A stretch of DNA of 64,000 bases from Actinacidiphila glaucinigra (GTDB taxonomy: Bacteria > Actinomycetota > Actinomycetes > Streptomycetales > Streptomycetaceae): positions 1-64,000 of the forward strand of contig NZ_FZOF01000023.1 in NCBI RefSeq assembly GCF_900188405.1. The letters run 5' to 3'. This document shows, piece by piece, positions 25,651-33,589 of the stretch. Made by a program: the position numbers and the translations under genes. The notes beneath the pieces were generated by a model. It was not told the origin of the DNA and searched no databases. It worked only from the letters and a program-made list of their open reading frames with translations. Position 1 is the first letter of the stretch; the number at the start of each line of letters is the position of its first letter.

Positions 25651-26744
25651 ACGCCCATCCCTCGGAATGGGAGGAGACCCCCCGTCTCCTGCCGCGCGTG
25701 GAGCGGGATCTGCCGGCGGACCGTCACCAGTTGCACAAGGAGCGTCTGATGACCCGGATCCACGAGGAGCTCGCCGCGAGCCCCGGCCCGCACGCCACCG
25801 CCGCCACCCGCCCGGCCGCGCGCCACAACCCCTTCCTGCGCCGCATGGTCCTCGTCCCGCTGACCGCGGGCGTGCTGGCCGGGGCCCTGGCGACGGGCCT
25901 GTTCGTGTTCGGCGGCACGGAGGACACCGGCACGGGCGGCGGCCCCGGCACCTCCGCCGCCGGCCCTGTCCTGACCACCCGCCTCGGCACCGCGGACCCC
26001 GAGGGCGCCGCCCGCCTGCTGGACACCGTCTCGCTGGCCGCCGCCGAGGCACCGGCCACGCCCGTTGGCGACGGCCAGTACGTCTACATCGAGTCGAAGA
26101 CGTCCGCCATCAGCGTGCGGCACGTGCACGGCACGACCAGCCTGGCGAGCTCCCCGCTGCACCGGCGCCAGACCTGGCAGTCCCGCGACGGCAAGGACGG
26201 CTGGCTGATCGAGCCCGGCACCACCGGCCCGGAGGGCATGACCCTCGCGGGCACCGACGAGCACGGCGACGAGCCCGAGCCGACCCTGAACGCGCCGAGC
26301 TACGACTACCTCACCGCCCTGCCCACCGACCCCGACGTGCTCCTGGCCAAGATCTACGAGGAGACGAAGGGCACGGGCAACGGCCCCGACCAGGAGGCCT
26401 TCACCACCATCGGCGACCTGCTGATCGAGAGCTACCCGCCGGCCGAGCTGACCGCCGCCCTCTACAAGGCCGCCGCCAAGATCCCCGGGGTGGTCGCCGT
26501 GGACGACGCCGTGGACGCCGCCGGGCGGCACGGGGTGGCGGTGGCACGGCTGGAGGAGGCCACCGGAGAGCGCACCGAGTGGATCTTCGACCGGAAGACC
26601 CACGTCTTCCTCGGCGAGCGCACCGTCCAGGCCGCGCGGGACCCCCACGGAGTCGTGCCGCGCGGCACGGTCGTCTCGACCAGCGCGGTGCTGACCCGCT
26701 CGGTCGTCGACGGCGTCAAGCAGCTGCCCGGCGCGGCGGGCTGA
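25647..26744 (+). CDS. CU044_5270 family membrane protein, candidate sigma-factor regulator
   Basis: A 365-residue protein with a cytoplasmic N-terminus (about 1-66), a single transmembrane helix at about 69-91 (MVLVPLTAGVLAGALATGLF) and a large outer domain with the family's typical QYVYIESKT, WQSRDGKDGWLIEPG and LPTDPDVLLAKIYEETKG motifs. The position directly after, and overlapping, an ECF sigma gene suggests that the N-terminus holds the sigma factor at the membrane. That role is inference. The outer domain resembles lipid-binding or LppX/LolA-like folds only vaguely. Confidence 0.8.
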   Translation: MNAHPSEWEETPRLLPRVERDLPADRHQLHKERLMTRIHEELAASPGPHATAATRPAARHNPFLRRMVLVPLTAGVLAGALATGLFVFGGTEDTGTGGGPGTSAAGPVLTTRLGTADPEGAARLLDTVSLAAAEAPATPVGDGQYVYIESKTSAISVRHVHGTTSLASSPLHRRQTWQSRDGKDGWLIEPGTTGPEGMTLAGTDEHGDEPEPTLNAPSYDYLTALPTDPDVLLAKIYEETKGTGNGPDQEAFTTIGDLLIESYPPAELTAALYKAAAKIPGVVAVDDAVDAAGRHGVAVARLEEATGERTEWIFDRKTHVFLGERTVQAARDPHGVVPRGTVVSTSAVLTRSVVDGVKQLPGAAG

Positions 26745-26751
26745 GACCGGG

Positions 26752-27243
26752 TCAGTGCGGCGGGGGCGGGGGGAGCGTCGCCACGTCCGGCGCGGCCGCG
26801 GGCCACACCAGCAGGACCGGGCAGGGCGCGTGGTCCACGACGAAGCGCGCCACGGGGCCCAGGCTCCGCGGCCCGAGCCGCGCCAGGTCGCCGTCGCGGG
26901 CCATCACCAGCAGATCGGTGCCGGCCACGGCGGCGACCACCTCCCGCTCCACCCGCCCCGACCGCTCCTCACGGCGGCACGGGCGGCCCAGCCGCCGGGC
27001 CGCGGAGTCCAGCAGCCGTGCCGCGGAGTCCGCGCCGAGATCCTCCAGGCGGGTGCCCGGATCGTGCTCCGGGTGCCCGCGACCCAGCAGCCCGGCATAG
27101 GCGGCGTGCGCGAGACCGGGCACGTCGGGGCCGCTGACGTGCAGCAGGACGACGTCGGCGGCCTCCGGCGCGTGGACGCGGACGGCGTCGACACAGGCGG
27201 GCCAGGTCCCTTCGGCGATCCAGGCGGTCACGATCACGGACAT
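26752..27243 (-). CDS. universal stress protein family protein
   Basis: A 163-residue UspA-fold protein. The N-terminal strand is MSVIVTAWIAEGTWPACVDA. The late motif DLLVMARDGD ... LGPVARFVVDHAPCPVLLVW is typical of Usp domains. The usual G-x2-G-x9-G-S/T ATP-binding pattern is not clear (DGDLARLGPRSLGPV), so nucleotide binding is uncertain. The start ATG shares one base with the stop of the upstream permease gene, so translation is coupled. It may regulate the permease, as Usp proteins often do when encoded next to transporters (inference). Confidence 0.8.
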   Translation of the reverse strand: MSVIVTAWIAEGTWPACVDAVRVHAPEAADVVLLHVSGPDVPGLAHAAYAGLLGRGHPEHDPGTRLEDLGADSAARLLDSAARRLGRPCRREERSGRVEREVVAAVAGTDLLVMARDGDLARLGPRSLGPVARFVVDHAPCPVLLVWPAAAPDVATLPPPPPH

Positions 27244-28499
27244 CACCCTCCGAGGACGTACAGCGAACCCCACAGTGCCACCACCGCCAGGCCCAGCGCC
27301 GCAGGCACGGTGAGCAGGCCGAGGACGGTGAACTCCTTGAGGTCCACGTCGTGTTCGTGCTGGTGCACGATACGCCGCCACAGCAGGGTCGCCAGAGAGC
27401 CCGCGTAGGTCAGGTTGGGGCCGATGTTCACCCCGAGCAGGACGGCGAGGACGGCGCCCGGCCCGGCGGGTGCGGTCAGCGGCAGCAGGACCAGCACGGC
27501 GGGCAGGTTGTTGATCAGGTTGGCCAGGACGGCGGCGAGCGCCGCGACGCCGAGCAGCGCGGGCAGCCCGGTGCCCCCGGGCACGATCCGGCCCAGCACG
27601 TCGGCGAGCCCGTTGTCGACCACCGCCCGGACCACCACGCCCAGCGCCAGCACGAACGCCAGGAACGGCACCCCGGCCGCCCCCGCCACGGCGCGCACCG
27701 TCATCCGCCGCCGCATCAGCGCCCGTACGGCCAGCACCAGCGCCCCGGCCGCGGCCGCCCACGCGGGATCGATCCCGAGCGCCGGGGTGACGACGAAGCC
27801 CGCCAGCGTGCAGACCACCGTGACCAGAGCGAACACCGGCAGCGGCGGTGTCCCGGCACCGTCCGGGACGGGGACGGCGGCCGCCAGGTCGCCGCGGAAC
27901 CAGCGGCGGAAGACGACGTACTCCACGGCGATCGCGACCAGCCACGGCAGCACCATCAGCCCGGCGAAGCGGGTGAAGCTCAGCCCGCTGGCCGCGAACG
28001 CCAGCAGGTTCGTCAGGTTCGAGACCGGCAGCAGCAGCGAGGCGGTGTTGGACAGGTGCGTGCAGGCGTACACGTGCGGCTTCGGCCGCACCCCCAGGCG
28101 GGCGGCGGTCGCGAACACCACCGGGGTGAGCAGCACCACCGTCGCGTCCAGGCTCAGCACCGCCGTCACCGCCGACGCCAGCACGAACACCGCACCGAGC
28201 AGCCGCCGCGGCCGCCCCGCGGCCACCCGGGCCATCCACGCCCCGCCGGCCCGGAAGAGCCCCTCCTCGTCGCAGAGCCGCGCCAGCACCAGCACCGCCG
28301 CCAGGAACCCGATCACCGGCCCCAGCCGCGCCGCCTCCTCCCGCGCGTGCTCCAGCGGGATCGCCCCGCTCCCCACGGCCACCGCCGCCGCCGGCACGGC
28401 GAGCACCGCCTCCGGAAGCCCGAACGGCCGGATCACCGCCCCGGCGAGCACGAGGAGCAGCAGCGCGACGGACAGCGCCTCCGCGGTCGTGGTGTTCAG
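27243..28499 (-). CDS. IT-superfamily ion permease (ArsB/SLC13-like), probable CTG start
   Basis: A polytopic transporter of about 418 residues with 10-11 predicted helices. Two hallmark loops, HLSNTASLLLPVSNLTNLLAF (about 155) and NLINNLPAVLVLLPL (about 330), place it in the ArsB/NhaD/SLC13 superfamily of anion or cation/proton transporters. The substrate is not evident. No ATG, GTG or TTG lies upstream of 28451 in frame, and a GTG start there would cut the first helix. A CTG at 28499 has GGGAGG nine bases upstream and restores the helix. A perfect 12-bp hairpin overlaps that ribosome binding site. Confidence 0.78.
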   Translation of the reverse strand: MNTTTAEALSVALLLLVLAGAVIRPFGLPEAVLAVPAAAVAVGSGAIPLEHAREEAARLGPVIGFLAAVLVLARLCDEEGLFRAGGAWMARVAAGRPRRLLGAVFVLASAVTAVLSLDATVVLLTPVVFATAARLGVRPKPHVYACTHLSNTASLLLPVSNLTNLLAFAASGLSFTRFAGLMVLPWLVAIAVEYVVFRRWFRGDLAAAVPVPDGAGTPPLPVFALVTVVCTLAGFVVTPALGIDPAWAAAAGALVLAVRALMRRRMTVRAVAGAAGVPFLAFVLALGVVVRAVVDNGLADVLGRIVPGGTGLPALLGVAALAAVLANLINNLPAVLVLLPLTAPAGPGAVLAVLLGVNIGPNLTYAGSLATLLWRRIVHQHEHDVDLKEFTVLGLLTVPAALGLAVVALWGSLYVLGG

Positions 28500-28511
28500 G
28501 GTTCCGTTCCT

Positions 28512-28559
28512 CCCGGGTGGGGCCGTGATGGCCCCTCATGGAACCACGCCCCACCCGGG
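28512..28559 (-). promoter_or_regulatory. hairpin overlapping the permease ribosome binding site
   Basis: Perfect 12-bp arms CCCGGGTGGGGC (28512-28523) and GCCCCACCCGGG (28548-28559) with a 24-nt loop lie between the Clp-N gene stop and the permease start. In the minus-strand RNA the last GGG of the stem is also the first half of the GGGAGG ribosome binding site. It could act as an attenuator or terminator, or sequester translation initiation. Confidence 0.6.
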
Positions 28560-28566
28560 ACGACGC

Positions 28567-29292
28567 TCACCCCTCCGCGTGCGTGCCGCCCGCGATCTCG
28601 GCGAGCGCCGCGGCGACATGGCCCTCGGTGGTGGCCTTGTCGAGGCCGAGGGAGGTCAGCGGGCCGTCGCCCGCCTCCAGTTCGAGGAGGGCGAGGAGGA
28701 GGTGCTCCGTGCCGATGTAGTTGTGGCCCAGGCGGAGGGCCTCGCGGAAGGTGAGTTCGAGGACCTTGCGGGAGGCGAGGTCGTACGGGATGAGCTCGGG
28801 GACCTCGGACACGGCCTCGGGGAGGCCCGCGGTGAGGGCGGTGCGGGCGGCGTCGGGGGTGACGCCCTGGGCCGTCATGGCGCGGCCGGCGAGGGCGTCG
28901 GGCTCGCTCAGCAGCCCGAGGGCGAGGTGCTCGGGGCGGACCTCGGGGTTGGCGGCGGCCTTGGCCTCGCTGTGGGCGACCATGACGACCTTGCGGGCCC
29001 GCGGGGTGAAGCGCGAGAAGCCCTGCGAGGGGTCGAGGTCGGGGAAGCCGCCGGGGTCCTTGGGGACGAAGCGCTTCTGGGCGGCCTGCTTGGTCACGCC
29101 CATGCTCTTGCCGATGTCGGTCCAGGAGGCGCCGGACCGCCGGGCCTGGTCGACGAAGTGTCCGATGAGGTGGTCGGCGACCTCGTCCAGGTGCTCGGCG
29201 GCGATGACGGCGTCCGAGAGCTGGTCGAGGGCGTCGGGGTGGGCCTTCTTGATGGCTTCGATCAGGTCGTCGAGCCGGATCTGCTGCGTCAT
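28567..29292 (-). CDS. Clp N-terminal domain protein with helix-turn-helix
   Basis: A 241-residue protein. A helix-turn-helix near residues 50-72 (GASWTDIGKSMGVTKQAAQKRF) follows an N-terminal helical part. Then two Clp-N repeats come, at about 94-160 and 165-235 (FTPRARKVVMVAHSEA ... PEHLALGLL; LELTFREALRLGHNYIGTEHLLLALL). There is no AAA+ ATPase domain, so it is not a chaperone itself. It is probably a DNA-binding regulator that uses the Clp-N fold for sensing or for recruiting a protease. Two identical palindromes overlap its own promoter, which points to autoregulation. The promoter would give a leaderless mRNA. Confidence 0.85.
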   Translation of the reverse strand: MTQQIRLDDLIEAIKKAHPDALDQLSDAVIAAEHLDEVADHLIGHFVDQARRSGASWTDIGKSMGVTKQAAQKRFVPKDPGGFPDLDPSQGFSRFTPRARKVVMVAHSEAKAAANPEVRPEHLALGLLSEPDALAGRAMTAQGVTPDAARTALTAGLPEAVSEVPELIPYDLASRKVLELTFREALRLGHNYIGTEHLLLALLELEAGDGPLTSLGLDKATTEGHVAAALAEIAGGTHAEG

Positions 29293-29294
29293 GC

Positions 29295-29339
29295 GTCAAC
29301 GATAGGTTGACGATGCCCGACCGTCAACCGGAAGTTGAC
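29295..29339 (-). promoter_or_regulatory. leaderless promoter with twin palindromic operators
   Basis: GTCAAC-N5-GTTGAC occurs twice, at 29295-29311 and 29323-29339, centres 28 bp apart. On the minus strand -35 TTGACG (29322-29327) and -10 TATCGT (29299-29304) are 17 bp apart, and the ATG at 29292 lies 6 nt beyond the -10. Each operator covers one promoter element, so binding would repress transcription. Confidence 0.75.
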
Positions 29340-29445
29340 GATCGGGGCGATTAACCGGTGGTGCCCCCGTCGAGCCGTACGGGCACCGGGAAGCTCGGTT
29401 CGAGCCCTGCCCCGGTGCCCGTACGGCCGGCCCTCGTCGCGGGAC

Positions 29446-30445
29446 TCAGCGCACGGTGAGGACCAGCTTGCCCGTCGTGCGCCCGGTCTCCAGCGAGGCG
29501 TGCGCCTTGGCGGCCTCGGACAGGGGGAAGGTTTCGGCGACCGTGACGCGCAGGGCGCCCTCCTCGATCAGGCGGGCGACCGCGGTCATGCCGGCGTGGT
29601 CCGCCTCGACGAGCATGCCCGTGGCGCGCACCCCCCGGCGCTCGGCCTCGGCCCGGCCGGGCCGAGCGCGGGCGGCCGCCCGTCGCCGGTCTCCCGCCGG
29701 TCGTGGCCTCGCCGATCGGCAGGAGGGTCACGAGCAGCCCGCCCTCGCGCAGGGTGCCGAGGGAGCGGACGGACTCCGGCCCTCCGAGGGGGTCGAGGAC
29801 GACGTCCACGTCGCGGACGGCCTCGGCGTAGTCGGTCGTGCGGTAGTCGACCAGTTCGTCGGCGCCGAGGCCGCGCAGGAAGTCGTGCTTGGCGGCGCTC
29901 GCGGTGCCGATGACGTACGCGCCGAGGGACTTGGCGATCTGGACCGCGACGTGGCCGACGCCTCCCGCGGCCGCGTGGACGAGCACCCGCTGCCCGGGCC
30001 GGAGCGCGGCGACGTCGGCCAGGGCCTGCCAGGCGGTGAGCGCCACCAGCGGGACCGCGGCGGCCTCCTCGTGGCTCATGGCGGACGGCTTCCGCACGAA
30101 GGCGCGGGCGGGACCGGTGACGTACTCGGCGTGGGAGCCGGCGCCGTACGGGTAGGGGAGCATGCCGAAGACCTCGTCGCCGGGACGGAACAGGGCGACT
30201 CCCAGCCCGGTCTCCTCCACGACGCCGGAGACGTCCCAGCCGAGGACGAACGGCGGGGCGCCGAGGAAGAGCCCGGACTGCCGGTGCTTGGTGTCGGTCG
30301 GGTTGAGGCCGGCGGCGTGGACGCGGACGAGCAATTGCCCGATGCCGGCGGTGGGGCGCTCCAGCTCCGCCTCCCGCAGGACCTCGGGGCCGCCGAGGAC
30401 GTCCTGGGTGATCGCGCGCATGGTGCGAGGGGTCGTGTCGTTCAT
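29446..30445 (-). pseudogene. MDR-family NADP-dependent oxidoreductase, frameshifted
   Basis: A quinone-oxidoreductase/zinc-free alcohol dehydrogenase-like protein. The first frame runs from the ATG at 30445 (MNDTTPRTMRAITQ) through the GroES-like part and the Rossmann motif VHAAAGGVGHVAVQIAKSLGA to LLVTLLPIGEATT. The expected C-terminus (RATGMLVEADHAGMTAVARLI ... GKLVLTVR) continues in another frame and stops at 29446. The shift lies in a very GC-rich stretch at about 29640-29715. It could be a true inactivating indel or a sequencing error. The gene is divergent from a GlxA-type regulator. Confidence 0.75.
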
Positions 30446-30480
30446 GCGCTCCAGCCTGCCGACCGGCGGCGCGAGGGAAA

Positions 30481-30509
30481 ATGGCCTGATTGCCATCATC
30501 CGATAAGAT
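30481..30509 (+). promoter_or_regulatory. promoter and palindrome between oxidoreductase and GlxA-type regulator
   Basis: TAAGAT (30504-30509) lies 6 nt before the ATG at 30516, giving a probable leaderless transcript. The palindrome ATGGC-N6-GCCAT at 30481-30496 sits just upstream and could be an operator. Confidence 0.5.
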
Positions 30510-30515
30510 CGTGCC

Positions 30516-31460
30516 ATGCATCGTGTGGTCGTCCTCGCCCTCGACGGCGTCTATCCCTTCGAGCTGGGCATCCCCAACCGCGTCTTCGGCTCCGCCGGGG
30601 ACCGCTACGAGGTGGTGACCTGCACCGCCGACGGGCGCCCCGTGCGCACCGACTCCGACTTCTCGGTCGCCGTCGAGAACGGCCCCGAGGTGCTGGCCAC
30701 CGCCGACACCGTCGTGATCCCGCCGTACGACCAGGCGCGGATCACCGCCGAGCTCCCCGCCCCCGTCGCCGCCGCGCTCGGCAGGATCCGGCCGGGCACC
30801 CGGATCGTCTCCATCTGCACGGCGGCCTTCGCGCTCGCGGCCGCCGGACTCCTGGACGGCCGCCCCGCCACCACCCATTGGGCGCTGGCGGACCGCTTCC
30901 GGCGGATGTTCCCCGGTGTGGCGCTCGACGCGGACGTGCTCTTCGTCGACGACGGCGACGTCCTCACCTCGGCCGGGGCCGCCTCCGGGGTGGACGTCTG
31001 CCTGCACCTGGTGCGCGCGGACCACGGCAGCGCGGTCGCCAACCTCGTGGCCCGCTGCTGCGTCGTACCGCCCTGGCGGGACGGCGGCCAGGCCCAGTAC
31101 ATCGAGCAGCCGATGCCGCAGACCGCGGACGCCGGGACGGCGGCGACACGGCAGTGGGCGCTGGACCATCTCGACCTGCCGCTCACCCTGAACGACCTCG
31201 CGGACCACGCGCGGATGAGCCTGCGGACCTTCGCCCGGCGCTTCCGTGACGAGGTCGGCACGAGCCCGGGGAAGTGGCTCATCCAGCAGCGGGTCAGCCG
31301 GGCCCGGCACCTGCTGGAGTCCAGCGACCTCCCGGTGGACCGCATCGCCGGCGAGGTGGGATTCGCCACCGCGACCTCGCTGCGCCAGCACCTCCACGCC
31401 GCCATCGGCGTCTCCCCCCTGGCCTACCGGCGCACCTTCCGGGCCGCCGCCACCCGCTGA
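30516..31460 (+). CDS. GlxA-family transcriptional regulator (DJ-1/PfpI + AraC)
   Basis: A 314-residue regulator. The N-terminal DJ-1/PfpI-like domain (about 1-180) keeps the nucleophile-elbow region IVSICTAAFALAAAGLLDG. The AraC-type DNA-binding domain (about 215-312) has two helix-turn-helix motifs (LTLNDLADHARMSLRTFARRF; VDRIAGEVGFATATSLRQHLHAAIG). Such proteins are usually activators of a neighbouring catabolic or reductive gene, so the divergent oxidoreductase is the natural target. The start lies 6 nt after TAAGAT with no Shine-Dalgarno. Confidence 0.9.
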   Translation: MHRVVVLALDGVYPFELGIPNRVFGSAGDRYEVVTCTADGRPVRTDSDFSVAVENGPEVLATADTVVIPPYDQARITAELPAPVAAALGRIRPGTRIVSICTAAFALAAAGLLDGRPATTHWALADRFRRMFPGVALDADVLFVDDGDVLTSAGAASGVDVCLHLVRADHGSAVANLVARCCVVPPWRDGGQAQYIEQPMPQTADAGTAATRQWALDHLDLPLTLNDLADHARMSLRTFARRFRDEVGTSPGKWLIQQRVSRARHLLESSDLPVDRIAGEVGFATATSLRQHLHAAIGVSPLAYRRTFRAAATR

Positions 31461-31484
31461 CGCAACCGACCCGGGGAGGCCCCG

Positions 31485-32078
31485 ATGGCAGTGGAGCTGA
31501 TCTACGAGACGCACGCCACGACCACCGACAACGAGGCGGGCATCGCCACCGGACGGCTGCCCGGACGGCTGTCGGAGCGGGGCCGTCGGCAGGCCCGGGA
31601 GCTGGGCGAACGCCGCCGCGGCCAGGACATCGCAGCGGTGTACACCTCCGACCTGCACCGCGCCGTGGAGACCGCGGCCCTCGCCTTCCCGGACGGGCGG
31701 CCCCCGGTCCACCGGGACCCCCGGCTGCGCGAGTGCGACTACGGCGCGCTGAACGGCGGGCCGGCCGAGCTCGTCGCGGCCCAGCGCCTGCGGCGCGTCG
31801 ACGAGCCGTTCCCCGGCGGCGGCCAGAGCTACCGGCAGGTACTCGCCGCCACGGACGCGCTCCTGCACGACCTGGCCGGACGGTGGGACGGCCGGCGCGT
31901 CCTGCTGATCGCCCACTCCGCCAACCGCTGGGCCCTGGCCTGCCTGCTGGGCGGGGTACCGCTGACGGAGAGCCTCCGGGCCCCCTTCGTCTGGCAGCCG
32001 GGCTGGACGTACACCCTGCCCGGCGACTGGCCGGGCCCGGACGGGGGGTCGGCGCGGCCTTGGGCCGTGTCGTCCTAG
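31485..32078 (+). CDS. histidine phosphatase superfamily protein with atypical N-terminal motif
   Basis: A 197-residue phosphoglycerate mutase-like protein. The second catalytic His is in LLIAHSANRWAL and the acid loop is RLRECDYGALNGG. The first motif, normally RHG, reads ETHA (LIYETHATTTDNEAGIATG), so the phosphate-binding Arg is missing, although the following LPGRLSERGRRQARELG region is typical. It may be a variant phosphatase or have lost activity. The ATG has CGGGGAGG upstream. Its TAG stop lies in the first of two tandem 16-bp repeats. Confidence 0.85.
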   Translation: MAVELIYETHATTTDNEAGIATGRLPGRLSERGRRQARELGERRRGQDIAAVYTSDLHRAVETAALAFPDGRPPVHRDPRLRECDYGALNGGPAELVAAQRLRRVDEPFPGGGQSYRQVLAATDALLHDLAGRWDGRRVLLIAHSANRWALACLLGGVPLTESLRAPFVWQPGWTYTLPGDWPGPDGGSARPWAVSS

Positions 32079-32094
32079 GGCCGTGTCGTCCTAG
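32063..32094. repeat. 16-bp tandem repeat carrying both convergent stop codons
   Basis: GGCCGTGTCGTCCTAG occurs at 32063-32078 and again at 32079-32094. The CCTAGG palindrome in copy 1 supplies TAG for the plus-strand phosphatase gene, and that in copy 2 supplies TAG for the minus-strand neighbour. Confidence 0.85.
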
Positions 32095-32891
32095 GGCGCG
32101 GTGAAGAGGGTGGGGAAGCGGGGGGCGAGCCAGGGGCGGCGGCCCCAGGCGGCGATCCTGCCGCGGGCCATGGCGGCGGTGGCGCCCCGGCGGCCGAGCG
32201 CGATCAGGAAGAAGGTGACCGGCTCGGTGGTGATGGTGCAGTCAGGACGGCGCGGCGGCTCGTCCGTGACGTCGGCGGCGCCGTCGGTGAAGGTCACGGC
32301 GAAACGGGTGATCCCTGGGACGCGCAGCGCGTAGCAGGCGGAGAAGCCGGCCGCCGCCCGCGCGTCGACGACCCGGGGCATGGCCGTCCTGAGGAAGGGC
32401 ATGCAGCGGGCGACCCGCTCGCGGTCGACCATGTGGGGCCGGCGCAGGGCGACCGCGATGTCGTAGCCGTGGCCGAGCATGTGGGTGAGCAGGTACGAGC
32501 CGAGCGTGGCCAGGTCCATGGGGCCGAGCGGGGTGACCACCGCCGTGCCGGGCTCGCGGGCCGCGGCCGCCTCGGTGAACGCGCGGGCGTGCCGCACGAT
32601 GCCCTCGGCCAGAACCGGGCCGCCGCGCTCGGGGAAGGCGGCCAGGGACGCGGCGTTCTCCGCGGCGAGGCTGCCGGGGGTGCCGTCGCCGTACGGCCGC
32701 TCGCGGCCCTCGGCCAGCGCGGCCATGAGTTCGCCCGCGAGCACCAGGTGCGCCGCGGCCTCGCCGACCGTCCACTCGGCACCGGGTATCGGCACCGAGG
32801 TGTCCGGGCACGCGCGGAGCAGGGCGGCTATGTCCTCGGCGGCGGCGTGCAGGGACTCGGCCTCGGCCGGGCGGTCAGGGGCGACGGTCAT
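32091..32891 (-). CDS. maleylpyruvate isomerase N-terminal (DinB-like) protein with SCP2-like C-terminus
   Basis: A 266-residue protein. The N-terminal four-helix part (about 12-160) has the family signature VPIPGAEWTVGEAAAHLVLAGE and a later LLTHMLGHGYDIAVALRRP, where the His residues normally bind a metal. The C-terminal part (about 190-262) resembles an SCP2 sterol-carrier domain (TRFAVTFTDGAADV ... TITTEPVTFFLIALGRRGATAAMARG). In actinomycetes these proteins are mycothiol-dependent enzymes or of unknown function. No pathway partner is adjacent. Confidence 0.82.
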   Translation of the reverse strand: MTVAPDRPAEAESLHAAAEDIAALLRACPDTSVPIPGAEWTVGEAAAHLVLAGELMAALAEGRERPYGDGTPGSLAAENAASLAAFPERGGPVLAEGIVRHARAFTEAAAAREPGTAVVTPLGPMDLATLGSYLLTHMLGHGYDIAVALRRPHMVDRERVARCMPFLRTAMPRVVDARAAAGFSACYALRVPGITRFAVTFTDGAADVTDEPPRRPDCTITTEPVTFFLIALGRRGATAAMARGRIAAWGRRPWLAPRFPTLFTAP

Positions 32892-32996
32892 GGTCGGACA
32901 GCGTGGACCAGCACCGTTCACCTGTCCAGGCCCTGGGAGGGAAAGTCCTGCGCGAAAACGCGACCGGAAAAGCCGCGGAATGGCGGAACGCGAAAA

Positions 32997-33038
32997 GGGG
33001 GACGCCCCCGGGCAGCCGTGGCTGCCGGGGGCGTCCCC
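32997..33038 (-). terminator. strong terminator of the SLT protein gene
   Basis: In minus-strand RNA, GGGGACGCCCCCGGCAGCC pairs with GGCTGCCCGGGGGCGTCCCC, leaving one bulge and a tiny loop. CTTTTC follows. It begins 20 bp beyond the stop at 33059. Confidence 0.85.
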
Positions 33039-33058
33039 AGGGAATGCGCTGCGCGCGA

Positions 33059-33520
33059 TCAGTACGCCGAGTTGACGTTGTCGATCGTGCCGTAGACGTG
33101 GGCCGCGTAGTTACAGGCGGCGGTGATGTTCGCGACCGGGTCGTAGATGTTCCACGAGGTACCGGGGACGTGGTACGCCTTGAACGTCGGGTCGATCACC
33201 TGCATCAGACCCTTGGAGGGAATTCCCTTGGCGGCGTTCGAGTCCCAGCCGTTGATGGCGTTCGGATTTCCGGAGGACTCGCGCATCAGGTTCTTGTAGA
33301 TCCCGTTGTACGTGCCCGGGATGCCGTTGGCGCGCATCACCTTCAGGGACTCGTTGATCCACGTGTTGACGGAGCCCGACTGCGCCGTGGTGGCGGCGGA
33401 GGCGGTGGGGGCCATGGCCACGCCACCGGCGACGACGGCGACGCTCGCGGCAGCGCAGCCGAGGGAGATCTTCTTGGCCTTGGCGACGCGGTTGAGCTTC
33501 GACATAGCGGAGATCTGCAT
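33059..33520 (-). CDS. secreted transglycosylase SLT domain protein
   Basis: A 153-residue secreted peptidoglycan hydrolase. The signal peptide ends at ASA-A (about 43), followed at once by a compact SLT lysozyme-like domain with ESSGNPNAINGWDSNAAKG and GLMQVIDPTF. The catalytic Glu is in the MRESSG motif. There is no LysM or other anchoring domain. ATG 33520 (MQISAM) with AGAGGAA upstream is chosen. An inner ATG (33505, MSKLN) is possible. Small SLT proteins of this type are abundant in Streptomyces culture fluid and take part in wall remodelling. Confidence 0.9.
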   Translation of the reverse strand: MQISAMSKLNRVAKAKKISLGCAAASVAVVAGGVAMAPTASAATTAQSGSVNTWINESLKVMRANGIPGTYNGIYKNLMRESSGNPNAINGWDSNAAKGIPSKGLMQVIDPTFKAYHVPGTSWNIYDPVANITAACNYAAHVYGTIDNVNSAY

Positions 33521-33554
33521 TCGAGTAATTCCTCTTCCGTGGGGTACGCCATGA

Positions 33555-33584
33555 ATTGTTGGCCGACTTAAATCCCGAGGTCAA
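33555..33584 (-). promoter_or_regulatory. probable promoter of the SLT gene
   Basis: TTGACC (33579-33584) and AACAAT (33555-33560), both on the minus strand, are 18 bp apart. This would start the transcript about 28 nt before the ATG at 33520. The segment is strikingly AT-rich for this genome. Confidence 0.5.
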
Positions 33585-33589
33585 TGCAC

